A DNA stretch of 64,000 bases. It comes from Sulfitobacter noctilucicola. GTDB taxonomy: Bacteria > Pseudomonadota > Alphaproteobacteria > Rhodobacterales > Rhodobacteraceae. The notes beneath the pieces were generated by a model, which was not told the origin of the DNA, did not search any database, and worked only from the letters and a program-made list of their open reading frames with translations. The stretch lies in contig NZ_JASD01000008.1 in the NCBI RefSeq assembly GCF_000622385.1, positions 2,790,001 through 2,854,000 of the forward strand, given 5' to 3'. Shown one piece after another: positions 28,935 to 37,237 of the stretch (positions are counted from its first letter, which is position 1; every line of letters begins with the position of its first letter). The translations under genes and the position numbers were made by a program.

Positions 28935-29882
28935 TCACAAGCTCCAGTTATACCCGGTTGCTTGTTCTGACCGCGACCATAGCTTTGACATTACCTCTTT
29001 ATCGTAGGCGTAAGGTTCCAGTGTGCCGCGTCCAACGGGACCGCCCGTTTCCATGCGTCCGGCCGGGCCGTATAGGGCGCGCTCTTCTAAACCGTTTTCG
29101 GTGGCGCACATGACTTCTGGGTAGGCTCCTTTTTCGGCAGATTGCACAAACGGTGATTTGGACATGACGTACCACATCGCGCGGGTGAAAAAGCCGCCGC
29201 TGGTGCTGATAAGAGAGGTCGCTGATGCGCCGGGATGACAGACATAGACGCGGACATCTTTCCCCGCAGCTTTGATGCGGTCCTGCAGCTCATAGGCGAA
29301 CATCATCTGCGCGAGCTTGCTTTGGCTATAGGCGGGATTGGCGCGGTAGTCGTTGTCCCAGTTCATGTCATCGAATTTGATTGTTCTCAAACCCATCTTG
29401 TAACCTAGGCTGGCCACCACAACGATCCGCCCGTTGGAGGTGTCAATTCGGTCAAAAAGCATGCCACACAAAACGAAATGACCGTAGTGATTGGTGCCTA
29501 GCTGGCTTTCGAATCCATCTACGGTCAGCTTGCGAGTAGGCACCTGCGCGATGGCCGCATTGCAGATCAGCGCGTCGATCCGGGGTGCGCTCTCAAGCAC
29601 CTCTGTTGCTGCGTTGCGGACGCTTGCCAGTTCCGCCAGATCCATATGGATAAAGCTGACATCGGCATTGGCCCCAAATTCGGCCTTCAGCTCTTTGATC
29701 GCGACAGTCGACTTGCTCGCACTGCGGTTTAACATGACCACTTTTGCTCCCTTGCTGAGCAGCGTTCGCGTGGCCTGAAAACCTGCGCCAGCATTGGCAC
29801 CGGTGATCAAATACGTTTTGCCCGCAAGCGAGCCGAGCCGCTGAGGTGTCCAGCCTTGAGGTCCGAATTGTGTGTCTGCCAT
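28935..29882 (-). CDS. SDR oxidoreductase (retinol-dehydrogenase-like)
   Basis: A 315-residue short-chain dehydrogenase of the longer, RDH-like class. Rossmann motif TGANAGAGFQATR at about 26, CNAAIA near 112, catalytic VVASLGYKMG and the YSQSK pair near 190. The C-terminal third (SAEKGAYPEVMCAT, then GGPVGRGTLEPYA) is typical of that subfamily. The substrate is unknown. A CGGAG site precedes the ATG. It diverges from an AraC-type regulator across a palindrome-rich region, so it is a likely target of that regulator. Confidence 0.85.
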   Translation of the reverse strand: MADTQFGPQGWTPQRLGSLAGKTYLITGANAGAGFQATRTLLSKGAKVVMLNRSASKSTVAIKELKAEFGANADVSFIHMDLAELASVRNAATEVLESAPRIDALICNAAIAQVPTRKLTVDGFESQLGTNHYGHFVLCGMLFDRIDTSNGRIVVVASLGYKMGLRTIKFDDMNWDNDYRANPAYSQSKLAQMMFAYELQDRIKAAGKDVRVYVCHPGASATSLISTSGGFFTRAMWYVMSKSPFVQSAEKGAYPEVMCATENGLEERALYGPAGRMETGGPVGRGTLEPYAYDKEVMSKLWSRSEQATGYNWSL

Positions 29883-29932
29883 GATAATGCTCCGATTGCC
29901 TCAAACGCGTGGTCTGCGGTTTGATGTTTCTA

Positions 29933-29983
29933 TCTGATCAGAGAGATATCTCTCGATCCTATGCAAAAACAGACGATATCGTC
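29933..29983. promoter_or_regulatory. Cluster of three perfect palindromes, putative operator
   Basis: TCTGATCAGA (29933-29942), GAGAGATATCTCTC (29941-29954) and GACGATATCGTC (29972-29983) lie between the divergent SDR and AraC genes. Their centres are 10 and 30 bp apart, close to whole helical turns. They could bind the AraC-type protein or another dimeric regulator. Confidence 0.4.
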
Positions 29984-30052
29984 GCGAATACTTGCCTGAT
30001 TGTATCACAACCGTTGCCAGCGTTAGGAAGTCACTTCTAAAAGGAACGCATT

Positions 30053-30934
30053 ATACAAGAAGAGATTAAACTCCTGATCCAAAACCGGATGGACAAGGAC
30101 GGTATGGTCGACACGGGCGTGGCGGGCATCAAGCTCTTCCGCGCTACGCAGTCTGTCCCTTGTGCGCCTGCCGTCTACGAACCTTGCGTGATTGCGATCG
30201 CGAGCGGTGCCAAGGAGGCGGTGCTAGATGGCGCACGGTATATCTATGATCAAAGCCGCTACATGTGCTGTCCGATATCCATGCCGGTCATGGCGGGGAC
30301 ACCTTCGGCGTCCGAGGGTAATCCGCTTTTTGGTGTTTTCATTGCTCTTAACCCGCGCATCATGAGCACCCTCGCCATCGAGATGGAGAACGCCGGTGCC
30401 GCTATCCCATCTTCTGACCGAAGGACTATCAGTAGCGAGCAGGGCATCCGGCTGGCACGATGGGATAATGCGTTTTCCGACTCTCTGCTTCGGATCTTGA
30501 AGTTGGGCGGCAATGACGTTGACAGGATCGTTTTGGAGGAAGCGCGCCTGCGGGAGCTTTACTACGCAATTCTCAAAGGCGAGGCCGGACAATTCGCGAG
30601 GACCGCCTTCGGAGCCGGTAATGCAATCGCACGGTCCATCGCGCATGTCTCGGCAAATTTGGGTGAGGGCATATCCATTGATGAGATGGCAGGGCGGGCG
30701 GGTTTGAGCCGCGCGGTCTTCCATCGCAAGTTCAAGCAGGCGACAACGATGTCTCCGATCCAATTCGTTAAATCTATGCGGCTTAACAAAGCGGCGATGC
30801 AGATCGCTGAAGGCATGACAGTGAGCGAGGCCGCGATGGATGTCGGCTATCTCAGCCCGTCCCAGTTCAGTCGCGAATTCAAGCGTCTTTACGGACAGTC
30901 ACCCCGCCAATGGGGGGACGCGCTCCAGTCATGA
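30053..30934 (+). CDS. AraC family transcriptional regulator (AraC_N type)
   Basis: A regulator with an N-terminal cupin-like AraC_N domain (residues about 15-165: TGVAGIKLFRATQSVPCAPAVYEPCVIAIASG) and two helix-turn-helix motifs at the C-terminus (ISIDEMAGRAGLSRAVFHRKFKQ and VSEAAMDVGYLSPSQFSREFKRLYGQSPRQW). The first standard start is the ATG at 30089, but it has no ribosome site and cuts off the QEEIKLLIQNR helix that opens such proteins. An AAAAGGA site at 30038-30044 instead points to ATT at 30050 or ATA at 30053. I give the longer form; the minimal gene is 30089-30934, 281 residues. Confidence 0.8.
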   Translation: MQEEIKLLIQNRMDKDGMVDTGVAGIKLFRATQSVPCAPAVYEPCVIAIASGAKEAVLDGARYIYDQSRYMCCPISMPVMAGTPSASEGNPLFGVFIALNPRIMSTLAIEMENAGAAIPSSDRRTISSEQGIRLARWDNAFSDSLLRILKLGGNDVDRIVLEEARLRELYYAILKGEAGQFARTAFGAGNAIARSIAHVSANLGEGISIDEMAGRAGLSRAVFHRKFKQATTMSPIQFVKSMRLNKAAMQIAEGMTVSEAAMDVGYLSPSQFSREFKRLYGQSPRQWGDALQS

Positions 30935-31407
30935 AGATATAGCTGGTTCCAGAAATCCCAGTTCCTGCTGTGTCGGATTGGCAGGGAATCTCCCTGAAAT
31001 TCGGCAGCCTTACCTTTGGCAACCATGCAAAATTTTATCTGATCCGTGCGCAGGCAGGATACATTCTGGCAGACGCGCGGTTTTTCTCAGGGTGACGCTT
31101 AGACAGCGCGGTTTCTGGGCGCTAGAGGCTGTCTAGAGTGATGGCCTATTAAGTTTGCCGATAAAGCCATTGATTTTTATTATAAATATTTAGAAGCTAG
31201 AAAGTCGTTTGGGTCGGGGGACGGTCAGCGTGCGCGACTGATGCAGAGAAAATCGGGCAATATCCCCGCAAATCCCTGCGCAATTATTTCCGACTAAAAA
31301 AGTCGGATTGACATATCTTACAAAATTACTCAGATATTAGACCTGCATCCAGCCACTCCCGAAACCTGCGGAGAAGCCCGATAGTTTTTTGATGGAGGAC
31401 TTCCCGA
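30935..31407. other. AT-rich intergenic control region of the iron cluster
   Basis: This 473-bp gap contains no convincing gene. It holds an 8-bp inverted repeat (TAGACAGC at 31100, GCTGTCTA at 31128), an AT-rich block around 31170-31200 with TTTAGAAGCTAGAAA, which loosely resembles an Irr-type iron control element, and the promoter/palindrome candidate at 31290-31338. Confidence 0.45.
31290..31338 (+). promoter_or_regulatory. Putative promoter and operator of the hemP operon
   Basis: CCGACT-AAAAA-AGTCGG (31290-31306) abuts TTGACA at 31308-31313, a consensus -35 box. The best -10 candidate is GATATT at 31333-31338, with a long 19-bp spacer. A repressor bound to the palindrome would block the -35 box. 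Iron control is inferred from the downstream genes only. Confidence 0.4.
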
Positions 31408-31533
31408 ATGCGAGATCTAATGACCCGTTTTAAATACTGCCGGTCCGCATCGGGTAAACCCGAGGGGATCAACATGAGAAGGACTTCTCAGCGACCTGAA
31501 TGCGGCACAACACCAAAGCGGGGGGAGCTGTGA
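31408..31533 (+). CDS. 41-residue upstream frame coupled to hemP
   Basis: An open frame starting MRDLMTRFKYCRS and ending TTPKRGEL, rich in Arg/Lys with two cysteines and no membrane segment. A strong GGAGGA site lies eight bases before its ATG, and its TGA stop overlaps the hemP start codon (TGATG at 31531-31535). The arrangement suggests translational coupling, so it may be a leader peptide or a small protein. I recognise no family. Without comparative data it could be fortuitous, but the ribosome site is better than that of most genes here. Confidence 0.45.
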   Translation: MRDLMTRFKYCRSASGKPEGINMRRTSQRPECGTTPKRGEL

Positions 31534-31700
31534 TGTCTTATCACAATGCAAAAGAGACCCTCAGCCCCGCGCAAAAGGCACTGCCAGCCTATGCTGCTGA
31601 CGAACTGACAAAAGGTGGCGATCAGGCACAGATCGTTCTTGGAGATCAGGTCTATACCCTGCGGATCACGCGGGCCGGCAAGTTGATCCTGACCAAATGA
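31533..31700 (+). CDS. hemP: Hemin uptake protein HemP
   Basis: A 55-residue protein whose C-terminal half, IVLGDQVYTLRITRAGKLILTK, matches the HemP fold, a small beta-rich domain. HemP proteins are made under iron starvation; in related bacteria they affect haem-uptake gene expression. A GGGGGGAG site lies close upstream of the ATG. The stop overlaps the next gene (ATGA), and the start overlaps the stop of the 41-codon frame. It leads the iron-linked cluster. Confidence 0.85.
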   Translation: MSYHNAKETLSPAQKALPAYAADELTKGGDQAQIVLGDQVYTLRITRAGKLILTK

Positions 31701-32188
31701 CGGATATAGCAGAAAATCGCGGTGGCGCGCCGGTCGGCTTTATCACCGAACTTGACGGGATCGAGGCGGCTTCGGTCATCTATCTGCGCCTTTGGTGCGA
31801 TGGCGCGGAAAGCCAGTCACAGGTCTGGAATGATTTTGCGTCTTGTCTTGGGGCAGATCAGGGGCGGCGGGCTTTGAACACGTTTCAGGAGCTCTGCGCG
31901 CTGTGCACCCAGCATGGCAGGCGTCCGCTGATGCGGCATTCCGTAAACTGCAAATGCCTTGGCGCGGACGAAGCCTGCTTTGCCAATTTCATCGCAACCG
32001 CCGTGATGGGGGAACGCGAGGACGCAATGCTGATTGCAACACTCATTGTGCGCCCCGATGTCGCTCCTTTACTCGCGTCACTCGCGACGGACTTCGGGCT
32101 GGCGCTCAAGCGGATGAACCTGCGTGCACCCAGACAAATGGTGGCCAAAGACCAGCGCCTTCACACACAACCGATCACACTTCACTGA
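31697..32188 (+). CDS. Hypothetical protein of the iron cluster
   Basis: A 163-residue cytosolic protein with no signal peptide. It contains a cysteine/histidine-rich middle (ELCALCTQHGRRPLMRHSVNCKCLGADEACF) that could bind metal, followed by a helical, alanine-rich C-terminal half. I do not recognise the family. It overlaps hemP by 4 bp and precedes the imelysin gene by 12 bp, so it is surely co-transcribed. A role in iron or haem handling is inferred from position only. Confidence 0.65.
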   Translation: MTDIAENRGGAPVGFITELDGIEAASVIYLRLWCDGAESQSQVWNDFASCLGADQGRRALNTFQELCALCTQHGRRPLMRHSVNCKCLGADEACFANFIATAVMGEREDAMLIATLIVRPDVAPLLASLATDFGLALKRMNLRAPRQMVAKDQRLHTQPITLH

Positions 32189-32200
32189 CAGGACTTATCG

Positions 32201-33463
32201 ATGAAAAACGCGTTTCTTACTTCCACAGCACTGCTGATAGCAGGTGTCGTTCCGGCCTTTGCGGTTGAGAAAACAGACGTTCTCGACACCTATGCCGATA
32301 TTGCTGCGGCAAAGTATCAAGACAGCCTGACAGCGGCGCAAAAACTGCAAGAGGCTGTCATTGCGTTGGTCGCGGACCCTTCTGCCGAAGCGCTGAACGC
32401 TGCAAAGGCGGCTTGGCTCCAGGCGCGTGTGCCCTATCAGCAGACTGAAGTTTACCGTTTCGGCAATGCGATCGTTGACGAATGGGAGGGCCGCGTGAAT
32501 GCATGGCCTTTGGATGAGGGGCTGATCGACTATGTGGATGCATCCTATGGCGGGCCATCTGATGAAAACGCCGCCGCCGCCTTGAACGTGATCGCTAACC
32601 CGACCTTTACGTTGTCGGGCAAGGAGATTGACGCAACCGAAATCACTCCGTCTTTGTTGGAAGATACGTTGCAAGAGGCTGACGGGATCGAGGCGAATGT
32701 GGCAACGGGCTATCATGCCATCGAATTCCTGCTGTGGGGGCAGGACCTGAACGGGCATGGGACAGGGGCAGGCAATCGGCCATGGACAGATTACGCATCT
32801 GCTGAGCTTTGCACCAATGGCAACTGCGACCGACGTGCCGAGTATCTTACCGCAGCAACCGACCTGCTGGTTGCGGACCTGAACTGGATGTCTGCGGAAT
32901 GGGCCAATGGTGGAAAGGCACGCGCCGAGCTGATGGCAGACACAGACGCGGGCCTGACGGCAATGCTGACGGGGATGGGATCGTTGTCCTATGGCGAGGT
33001 TGCGGGCGAACGCATGCGCCTTGGCGTTATGCTCAATGATCCTGAAGAAGAGCATTCCTGCTTTGCCGACAACACCCACAACGATCATTACTATGACGGC
33101 CTTGGCGTCAGAAATGTCTATCACGGCGCATACATCCGTACTGATGGCACGCTCGTCAGTGGTCCCTCACTGTCTGATCTGGTGGTTGAAAGCGATCCCG
33201 CACTGGATGCAGAAATGAAAGCCAAGCTGGATGCGACGATGATCTCTTTGGGGCGGATCAAGACGGCGGCAGAGGCAGGATTTGCATACGATCAGATGTT
33301 GGAGCGCGGCAACGAGGGCGGCGAGATGCTGATCATGGGTGGTGTGGATGCTTTCATCGATCAGACACGGTCAATCGAGCGTGTGGTCACCGCGCTCGAT
33401 CTTGATGGGGTCGCTATCGAAGGGTCAGACAGCCTCGACGATCCGAACGCCGTTTTCCAATAG
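32201..33463 (+). CDS. Imelysin-family iron-regulated periplasmic protein (IrpA-like)
   Basis: A 420-residue secreted protein of the imelysin (M75) family. Residues 1-21 are a signal peptide (LIAGVVPAFA). The helical-bundle fold carries the GxHxxE motif at 170-175 (GYHAIEFLLWGQDLNGHGTG), thought to bind metal. The C-terminal half has HSCFADNTHNDHYYDGLGVRNVY, typical of the IrpA subgroup. Members are induced by iron limitation and probably bind iron in the periplasm rather than cleave proteins. It is followed by a porin gene. Confidence 0.9.
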   Translation: MKNAFLTSTALLIAGVVPAFAVEKTDVLDTYADIAAAKYQDSLTAAQKLQEAVIALVADPSAEALNAAKAAWLQARVPYQQTEVYRFGNAIVDEWEGRVNAWPLDEGLIDYVDASYGGPSDENAAAALNVIANPTFTLSGKEIDATEITPSLLEDTLQEADGIEANVATGYHAIEFLLWGQDLNGHGTGAGNRPWTDYASAELCTNGNCDRRAEYLTAATDLLVADLNWMSAEWANGGKARAELMADTDAGLTAMLTGMGSLSYGEVAGERMRLGVMLNDPEEEHSCFADNTHNDHYYDGLGVRNVYHGAYIRTDGTLVSGPSLSDLVVESDPALDAEMKAKLDATMISLGRIKTAAEAGFAYDQMLERGNEGGEMLIMGGVDAFIDQTRSIERVVTALDLDGVAIEGSDSLDDPNAVFQ

Positions 33464-33472
33464 GTCAGGCCC

Positions 33473-33489
33473 GCCAGCCCTGTGCTGGC
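33473..33489 (+). promoter_or_regulatory. Small hairpin between imelysin and porin genes
   Basis: GCCAGC and GCTGGC arms close a five-base loop, ten bases after the imelysin stop. No T-run follows. It may tune relative expression of the two genes; the evidence is only the inverted repeat. Confidence 0.3.
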
Positions 33490-33523
33490 ATCGTTACCTG
33501 AGAAAAGCAGAAAGAGCATAGAA

Positions 33524-34522
33524 ATGAAGATGAAAATGATTGCTGCGACCCTGTGCGGTCTGGCAAGCAGCAGTGCCGCCTCTGCGCAAGAGCGCGGGCT
33601 CACGTGGGAAGGCGAAGTCGAGATCGGTGTGGACAGCACGATCTCGGCGGATGACCCTAAGGCAGAGCTTACCGATACCTATGTCTCGGCTTCTGTCGCG
33701 TTTGAGGCGGCAATCACCGATAGATTGAGCGCATTCGGCGGGCTGACACTGGAATCCGTTCTGGATGCCGAAGAAAGCCGGACCTTTGATGATTTGGGTC
33801 TGTATGTAAGCGAGCTTGGCCTGCGTTACACGTTTGGTGATATTGCCGTCTCGGTAGGTAAGATCAGCCCGACATTTGCTGTCGCTTGGGACGAGACACC
33901 GGGCTTCTACGGCACCGCACTGGCCGGAGACTACGAGCTGGCCGAGATGATCGGTGCGACGGTCGAAGCGCCGGCGGGACCGGGCACTGTTTCATTCGCA
34001 GCGTTTTATGTCGATGAAACCGGCCTTAGCGACAGCATCGGTACGAAACGCGGACGGGTGAGTGTCGCAGATGGCGGTGTGGGTAATACCGGCAAGCTTG
34101 ATAACTTCGCGCTGCAATACACGCTGGAATTCGGTGAAACGACGGCCTGGGTCGGGGCGCGGCACCTCACGGCAGGGGAAACTGATGCCTCGGACGAAAC
34201 AGGGATCGTTGCGGGGATGTCGCATGACCTTGGTGACGGGCTGAGCGCGATTGCGGAGCTGGCTCACTTCAACGGGGCAGGCGGAACTGACGAAGACGCG
34301 CTTTATGCCACGCTTGGTGGGGCATACGCGCTGGGCGACTGGACCTATAGCGCGGCTGCAACGCTCGTCGATCACAGCGCTGACGGTCAGGACCGCATGA
34401 TCACGGTGGGCGTAGACCGGACACTTGCTGAAAACCTCGACATCAGCTTTGGTCTGGCACGGTTTGATGTAGGAGGCGAAAAGTCCACCGCAGTTGGTCT
34501 TTCAGCCATCTATGCCTTTTGA
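33524..34522 (+). CDS. Outer-membrane porin-like beta-barrel protein
   Basis: A 332-residue protein with a signal peptide (MKMKMIAATLCGLASSSAASA then QERGLTWEGEVEIG). The rest alternates short amphipathic strands and acidic loops, and ends in the aromatic GLSAIYAF, the usual beta-barrel assembly signal. It resembles Rhodobacterales porins but is more acidic. The ATG at 33524 directly starts the signal peptide; the upstream open frame to 33482 is rejected. Its position between imelysin and di-haem genes suggests outer-membrane passage of the same iron source. Confidence 0.8.
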   Translation: MKMKMIAATLCGLASSSAASAQERGLTWEGEVEIGVDSTISADDPKAELTDTYVSASVAFEAAITDRLSAFGGLTLESVLDAEESRTFDDLGLYVSELGLRYTFGDIAVSVGKISPTFAVAWDETPGFYGTALAGDYELAEMIGATVEAPAGPGTVSFAAFYVDETGLSDSIGTKRGRVSVADGGVGNTGKLDNFALQYTLEFGETTAWVGARHLTAGETDASDETGIVAGMSHDLGDGLSAIAELAHFNGAGGTDEDALYATLGGAYALGDWTYSAAATLVDHSADGQDRMITVGVDRTLAENLDISFGLARFDVGGEKSTAVGLSAIYAF

Positions 34523-34657
34523 TAGGTGAAAGGTCATCAGGGTCGTCGATTACACCGGTCAGGACACCGCCGTAGGGTCACAGACCTCAAAGACATACCT
34601 GATTGGCCACATGACATCTGCAGATCAGCCTGAAGGCAAAAAGCAACGAAAGATACC

Positions 34658-36223
34658 ATGCACAAACTCACACGAGGATTTTGCATACGGTCGGTAGGGA
34701 CGGTGTTGGCAGCTTTGCTTGTCAGCACCGCCGCGCTGGTCGAAGGACATGCCGCAGGACCCTTCGGGGACCTCGGTGATCCGCATTTGAATGTGATCCC
34801 CAGAACGGCCGAAGAAGCGGCGCGAATAGCGGATGTGACAGCGCTTGCCACGGACTTTTCCGCGCCCCAGCGGTTCGAGGAAAAATCCGGTGGTGCCGCA
34901 ACTGTGCGGGCGATGACCAACGCGGATGCTTTCTCACAACCTTCCGGAAATATTCGGTTCGAAGACCAGCTCGACTTCAGGGTCGGCAATGGCCTGTTCC
35001 GGAAGCTATGGGTGTCGTCCCCGTCATCAACGCTAGCCTCTGACGGGTTGGGCCCGTTGTTCAACGCACGCTCCTGCCAGCGGTGCCATATCAAGGACGG
35101 TCGGGGGCATCCTCCCGAGACTCCAGAAGATAATGCGATCTCCATGTTCCTGCGGGTTTCCATCCCCGGACCGGCAGACGCCGCTATCGCTGACATCAAG
35201 GACTATATCGCGACGCTTCCCGAACCGAATTACGGCCTGCAGATGCAGGACTTTGCAGTTCAGGGACATGCGGCTGAATACCGGCTCGACATCGTGTATG
35301 AGGAAGAAACGGTCGTTCTGGCCGACGGCACCGAGGTATCTTTGCGCCATCCGCAATATACTGCTGCGGATTTGGCATATGGGCCGTTACATCCGCAGGC
35401 AATGCTGTCGCCGCGCGTTGCACCGCAGATGATCGGTTTGGGGCTGCTCGAGACGATACCGGCTGCTGACATTCTGAAGAATGCCGATCCTGACGATCTG
35501 GACGGGGATGGTATTTCGGGGCGGCCAAACGTGATCTGGTCGGTTGAATATGAACGACCCATGTTGGGACGGTTTGGCCTCAAGGCCGGAAGCCCCACGA
35601 TCAAGGAGCAGTCAGCCGCTGCATTCGCGGGTGATATCGGCATCTCCAGCCCCTTGTTTCCGGCGGGTGCAGGTGAATGCACTCCGGCGCAGGCGCTGTG
35701 TGAAAACGCTATCCATGGCGATGGTGACGAGCGCGGGACAGAGATTGACGCCGAAGGCATGGAGCTTGTCACCTTCTACAGCCGCAATCTGGCTGTTCCT
35801 GCGCGCCGTGCGGTCGCCGATGCACAGGTCTTGCGCGGCAAGGAGGTGTTCTACAACACCGGCTGCACAGCCTGCCACACACCCAGTTACGTCACCCACA
35901 GGCTTGAGGACCGCCCCGAGCAGAGCTTCCAACTGATCTGGCCCTACACCGACGTGCTTTTGCATGATATGGGGCCGGGCCTTGCAGACAACCGCCCCGA
36001 GGCGCGTGCCACGGGGCAAGAGTGGCGCACCCCGCCTTTGTGGGGGATCGGGTTGACCAAACAGGTAAGCGGCCACACCTATTTCTTGCATGACGGACGC
36101 GCCAGATCGCTTTTGGAGGCTGTCCTTTGGCATGGCGGCGAGGCGCTTGGCCAGCGTGACACAGTCATTAACCTACCAACAGCAGATCGCGACGCGTTGA
36201 TCGCCTATCTGGAGAGCTTATGA
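34658..36223 (+). CDS. Di-haem oxidoreductase family protein (DUF1111-type)
   Basis: A 521-residue periplasmic c-type cytochrome. A signal peptide lies in residues 1-33. Two haem-binding sites are present: CQRCH at 140-144 and CTACH at 403-407. In between, DPDDLDGDGISGRPN looks like a calcium-type loop. It is related to MauG/cytochrome c peroxidases and is often annotated as a thiol oxidoreductase. It is followed by an imelysin gene overlapping by 4 bp, so redox chemistry on iron or a chelate is a plausible role. The ribosome site is weak (GAAAG). Confidence 0.9.
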   Translation: MHKLTRGFCIRSVGTVLAALLVSTAALVEGHAAGPFGDLGDPHLNVIPRTAEEAARIADVTALATDFSAPQRFEEKSGGAATVRAMTNADAFSQPSGNIRFEDQLDFRVGNGLFRKLWVSSPSSTLASDGLGPLFNARSCQRCHIKDGRGHPPETPEDNAISMFLRVSIPGPADAAIADIKDYIATLPEPNYGLQMQDFAVQGHAAEYRLDIVYEEETVVLADGTEVSLRHPQYTAADLAYGPLHPQAMLSPRVAPQMIGLGLLETIPAADILKNADPDDLDGDGISGRPNVIWSVEYERPMLGRFGLKAGSPTIKEQSAAAFAGDIGISSPLFPAGAGECTPAQALCENAIHGDGDERGTEIDAEGMELVTFYSRNLAVPARRAVADAQVLRGKEVFYNTGCTACHTPSYVTHRLEDRPEQSFQLIWPYTDVLLHDMGPGLADNRPEARATGQEWRTPPLWGIGLTKQVSGHTYFLHDGRARSLLEAVLWHGGEALGQRDTVINLPTADRDALIAYLESL

Positions 36224-37236
36224 GACCCCTGATCCTATCTCTTGCATTGCTTTGCGCACCGGTGATGGCCGTTGCGGATACACCAAATCCCAAGATTGGT
36301 GACATCGTGAGCAACCACATTCTGCCTAGATTTGAAATGCTTGCCGATACCACGGCGGGGTTGGCGTCTGTGGCGCAACAGGAGTGTGCACCGACATCTG
36401 AAGGCCTGCGCGATGCTTATGGTAGCGCATTCGATGCATGGGTGTCGGCAAGCCATCTGCGTTTCGGTCCGACAGAGACAGACGACCGCGCATTCGCTTT
36501 GGCCTTCTGGCCCGACAGCAGAGGGGCCACGCCAAAAGTGTTGTCCAGCCTCATATCAGCACAGGATCCGATTGCAGAGACTGCCGAGGGCTATGCGCAG
36601 GTCTCAATCGCGGGGCGTGGATTTTATGCGATGGAGTTCCTGCTTTATGACGATGCTTTGATGAAGGCAGGTCCGCCAGCATATCATTGCCAGCTTTTGC
36701 AGACGATGAGCGCAGACATGGCGGCCACCTCGCAGAATATTCTGACGGACTGGCAGGATCGGTTCGCAGACGAGATGCTGAACCCCTCAGCAGAAGGTCA
36801 GTACCGGTCTGACGAGGAGGTTCTGCAAGAACTCTTCAAATCGCTGTCCGCAGGACTTCAGTTTACTTCCGAGACACGGCTCGGGCGTCCGTTGGGCACA
36901 TTCGAACATCCCCGCCCGACACGTGCCGAAGCCCGCCGCTCGGCGCGTTCCTCACTGCATGTGACGCTTAGCTTGCTGTCTTTGCGGGACCTTGCTGCAC
37001 GCCTTGCCGAAGGCGATGACGATCTGATGGCGCACCTGCAGTCTCGTTTTAAAAAGCCTCTGGAAGAATTGAACGAACTGGATGATCCGGTCTTTTCCAG
37101 CGTGGGCGCACCGCAGACAAGGTTGAAGGTCGAGGTCATACAGCAATCGGTTGATGCCATCCGTGATCTTGTGCGCGACGGGCTTGGCCCGACATTGGGT
37201 GTCGCGGCAGGCTTCAATGCGCTGGACGGTGACTGA
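36220..37236 (+). CDS. Second imelysin family protein
   Basis: A 338-residue secreted protein (signal peptide MRPLILSLALLCAPVMAVA) of the imelysin-like group, about 80 residues shorter than the first one. The active motif reads GFYAMEF at 134-140, so the histidine of GxHxxE is tyrosine here while Glu139 remains. Paired helical repeats fit the family fold. It overlaps the di-haem gene by 4 bp and the next gene starts 2 bp after its stop, showing strict co-transcription. Metal binding may differ from its paralogue. Confidence 0.85.
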   Translation: MRPLILSLALLCAPVMAVADTPNPKIGDIVSNHILPRFEMLADTTAGLASVAQQECAPTSEGLRDAYGSAFDAWVSASHLRFGPTETDDRAFALAFWPDSRGATPKVLSSLISAQDPIAETAEGYAQVSIAGRGFYAMEFLLYDDALMKAGPPAYHCQLLQTMSADMAATSQNILTDWQDRFADEMLNPSAEGQYRSDEEVLQELFKSLSAGLQFTSETRLGRPLGTFEHPRPTRAEARRSARSSLHVTLSLLSLRDLAARLAEGDDDLMAHLQSRFKKPLEELNELDDPVFSSVGAPQTRLKVEVIQQSVDAIRDLVRDGLGPTLGVAAGFNALDGD

Positions 37237-37237
37237 T

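Noticed and set aside
31100..31135. Inverted repeat TAGACAGC/GCTGTCTA as AraC gene terminator
   Set aside because: The loop is 20 bases long, no T-run follows and it lies 165 bp after the stop; kept only as a note in the intergenic entry.
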